Part shown: positions 62,096 through 64,000 of the stretch, one piece after another
How positions within the stretch are numbered: position 1 is the first letter of the stretch
Layout of the letters: each line of letters begins with the position of its first letter
Assembly: GCF_008974145.1 (NCBI RefSeq)
Contig: NZ_BJKP01000004.1
Coordinates: 62,001-126,000, forward strand
Origin: Microcystis aeruginosa NIES-4325
Lineage (GTDB): Bacteria > Cyanobacteriota > Cyanobacteriia > Cyanobacteriales > Microcystaceae
Length of the DNA stretch: 64,000 nucleotides
Direction of reading: 5' to 3'
Translations under genes and position numbers: made by a program
The notes under the pieces: generated by a model
The model's database searches: none
The model's input: the letters and a program-made list of their open reading frames with translations, nothing else
What the model was told of the DNA's origin: nothing

Positions 62096-64000
62096 ATAGG
62101 CAATTTCTCGATAGCTAGACTAAATTCTAGACTTAATTGAATATAAGCATTTTCTGATTCGTCTAGAGATGGTTTCTGGATGAGAGAAAAGAGATAGTCT
62201 TCATACCAAATCTCGGAACTTCCCGCACATTTTTCATCTCTAAATAACCATTGTTGAAACACTTGTTCTCTACCATCTTGAGGGGCAACAGTCTGATAAA
62301 CTTTTAGAGATTTTTTAGCAATTCTCAGGCTGCCCTTGCTGATTAATTCATAACCTAACAAGTTCAAACAATTACGAACAATCGTCAGAGGACGGGAAGT
62401 ATTAGAAAGATTAATCTTGGTGATAGTTTTAATCTCGTTACGGTTTTTAATGGCGATTTCGGCCATTTTTTGTAAATCGGCATCATGATTAGTTAATTCT
62501 CTTTCAGGGTTAGCTAATAATACGGGAATTCCTAACACTTCTAACGTCCCGATAATCACTCCTAATTGACTACCATTAAAATCGGGAATAAATAAACTTC
62601 CGTGGCCTGATTCTATCAGTTTACGGGCAATTAAAGCATCTCGATCGCACAAAAATTGTCGCCCAATTGTCAAAAAGTAATGTAAGCGTAGTTCTTGATA
62701 CCATCCCTGATCGTCTTTAATCACTAATTGCGGTGTTACGGGGATTCCATAGCGTTTGTGCAGGTCATATTTCCTGATAATTCTCCTTTCTTTCACTGAC
62801 TTAATTAACTGTTTTTTCAGCAGACGATATTCTGAGTCCGTTATCTCAGATGCGCTGGCAATTGCCTCGCATTCAGAACGATAATTATGTTCCCTAATTT
62901 CCTCAATTGCTTCCGTTAACTGATTATTTATTTCTAGTTCTTCTTCCTGATTACGTTCTTTAATTCTATGACCTTCTGCTTGTAAAATTCCTAGAATTGA
63001 CTGACGATAATTAAGCATATAAGCATTTACTCGTACAGCCATTTTGGCCCAGCAGAGGAGAGATTCTGCTTGAAAATTTGTATCTAAATCATCGAGAGAT
63101 TCTAAATCTGATTGGTGTAGTAAGCGAATATTAACCTCAGTTAATCGGTGTCCAGAGGTGAGAAGTTTGGGGATAGAAGTGGAACCATTGCCCACCTGAT
63201 TAAATCCGTAGGCTGCTGACCAAATATAACGAGGAATATTCTCCCTAATTCTCCCTAAAAATTGAGCGATAGAAGTGGGAGTCTGAATCCCCTGTGCTAA
63301 ACACCAAACCGAGGTAAAGTGTTGCTGAATATCAATACTAATTCCCGTTTCGATCGCAGGACTAGCTAGAACTATATCATAGTTAAGCAACAATTGATTT
63401 AAATTGCCAATCGCTTCATAGGCAGCGTGACTAGAATCTTGCAATGACTCTGAATCTATTCGCAAAATTTTCTTTTGAGGAAATTGCTTTTTTAAATAAG
63501 ATTCTAGGGTAATCGTTCCCCATTTGCTGGTTAACTTTTGTGCTGACATACAAACAAAAGGTTTTCCTCCCTCCTTAATATGTTTGACTAAATCTTTAAC
63601 TAGCTGTTGGGGAGTATTATCAGAGTAGTTATAAACTCGCCAAGCTTCCTGATAACTGGGTTTCCACTCGTTACTAATTAAGAAAGTTTCTAGTTCAATT
63701 GCCGCTAGAGAAGTTAAATAATCTAGGGAAATATCACTTAAATCAGCATCGGCAACTAGGACTTTACCCCCACTGCTGATCACAGTTTGCAGCAGAGACT
63801 TTAGGGATTTTAAAATTGCTACTCGATTAGTTTTACAAGTATCCCCATTTAACCCATGCCATAGGACCTGTTCGATCTCATCAATAATAATAATAGCTTC
63901 TTGCCAATCTTCTGCTTGAAATTTAGCTTGTGATTGGGGATGAAGAGAGTCAAGACATAAACCATAACCGTAAATTTGTGCCGCAGGATTATCCCTAATT
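62092..64000 (-). CDS. Plasmid-type replication protein (CyRepA1-like), 5' end cut off
   Basis: The frame stays open from the stop at 62092 to the window edge, so the gene is 5' truncated by the window, not by mutation. The GTG at 63783 is only an internal codon. Beyond it the frame continues with IIIIDEIEQ near 63890, a helicase-type Walker B (DEAD/DExx) box. The part before (KILRIDSESL, LASPAIETGISIDIQ, QFLGRIRENIP) has helicase motifs IV to VI style. The C-terminal 330 residues are of unknown fold. The layout fits the cyanobacterial plasmid replication protein family CyRepA1. A plasmid-type replicator beside chromosomal genes suggests an integrated element, or a contig end. Confidence 0.7.
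   Translation of the reverse strand, partial: IRDNPAAQIYGYGLCLDSLHPQSQAKFQAEDWQEAIIIIDEIEQVLWHGLNGDTCKTNRVAILKSLKSLLQTVISSGGKVLVADADLSDISLDYLTSLAAIELETFLISNEWKPSYQEAWRVYNYSDNTPQQLVKDLVKHIKEGGKPFVCMSAQKLTSKWGTITLESYLKKQFPQKKILRIDSESLQDSSHAAYEAIGNLNQLLLNYDIVLASPAIETGISIDIQQHFTSVWCLAQGIQTPTSIAQFLGRIRENIPRYIWSAAYGFNQVGNGSTSIPKLLTSGHRLTEVNIRLLHQSDLESLDDLDTNFQAESLLCWAKMAVRVNAYMLNYRQSILGILQAEGHRIKERNQEEELEINNQLTEAIEEIREHNYRSECEAIASASEITDSEYRLLKKQLIKSVKERRIIRKYDLHKRYGIPVTPQLVIKDDQGWYQELRLHYFLTIGRQFLCDRDALIARKLIESGHGSLFIPDFNGSQLGVIIGTLEVLGIPVLLANPERELTNHDADLQKMAEIAIKNRNEIKTITKINLSNTSRPLTIVRNCLNLLGYELISKGSLRIAKKSLKVYQTVAPQDGREQVFQQWLFRDEKCAGSSEIWYEDYLFSLIQKPSLDESENAYIQLSLEFSLAIEKLPI

Overview
The window is a 64 kb piece of a cyanobacterial chromosome. 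The evidence is photosystem I psaL and psaI, the sulfolipid synthase sqdX, cobN, nrtABCD, zwf with opcA, a DUF3747/S-layer protein and GCGATCGC (HIP1) octamers, for example at 5260 and 22209. The low GC, the many small palindromic or MITE-like repeats, gene relics, Uma2 and DUF29 genes and an orphan HsdS suggest a repeat-rich colonial genus such as Microcystis. That genus assignment is inference; no marker such as 16S rRNA is present.

Layout. 1-6 kb: RNase III, then a Crp-type regulator divergent from a sulfate import operon (sbpA, a NIL-domain protein, cysT, cysW, cysA). 6-11.9 kb: a DUF2442 protein, a pentapeptide membrane protein, a DUF2103 protein, clpS, sqdX, a phosphopantetheinyl transferase and a serine hydrolase. 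11.9-15 kb: an accessory patch with a gene relic, a ParA ATPase fused to an HsdR_N-like nuclease domain, a ParB-like partner with a helix-hairpin-helix tail, and a Uma2 gene. 15-22 kb: photolyase, a compact RND pump, a repeat-rich gap with a strong promoter and two tiny ORFs, a secreted protein, tRNA-Cys, mtnB, an ISAs1 relic split by a 96 bp MITE, and psiE. 22-27.6 kb: the nrtABCD nitrate/nitrite transporter with a terminator. 27.9-31.5 kb: a second accessory patch with a J-domain protein, an HNH cassette between direct hairpin repeats, and an orphan hsdS with scars of hsdM, xisH and an FGE-sulfatase gene. 31.5-40 kb: NUDIX, argH, small conserved proteins, a class II aldolase pair, a Crp-type regulator, a ROK kinase, DUF29, a phosphotransferase and a truncated ATPase. 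40-50 kb: cobN, a sensor kinase, psaI-psaL, a universal stress protein, pgk and Uma2. 50-64 kb: opcA and zwf, an SLH protein, a 2045-residue TamB-like protein, a GNAT acetyltransferase and a replication protein that runs off the right edge.

How the genes work together: the sulfate and nitrate ABC transporters import the two main anionic nutrients. SqdX uses sulfur for thylakoid sulfolipid. Zwf and OpcA run the oxidative pentose phosphate route at night, and Pgk serves glycolysis and the Calvin cycle. The accessory patches hold remnants of restriction, transposition and partition systems. The candidate for a new system is the HsdR_N-ParA/ParB-HhH gene pair at 12089-14149.
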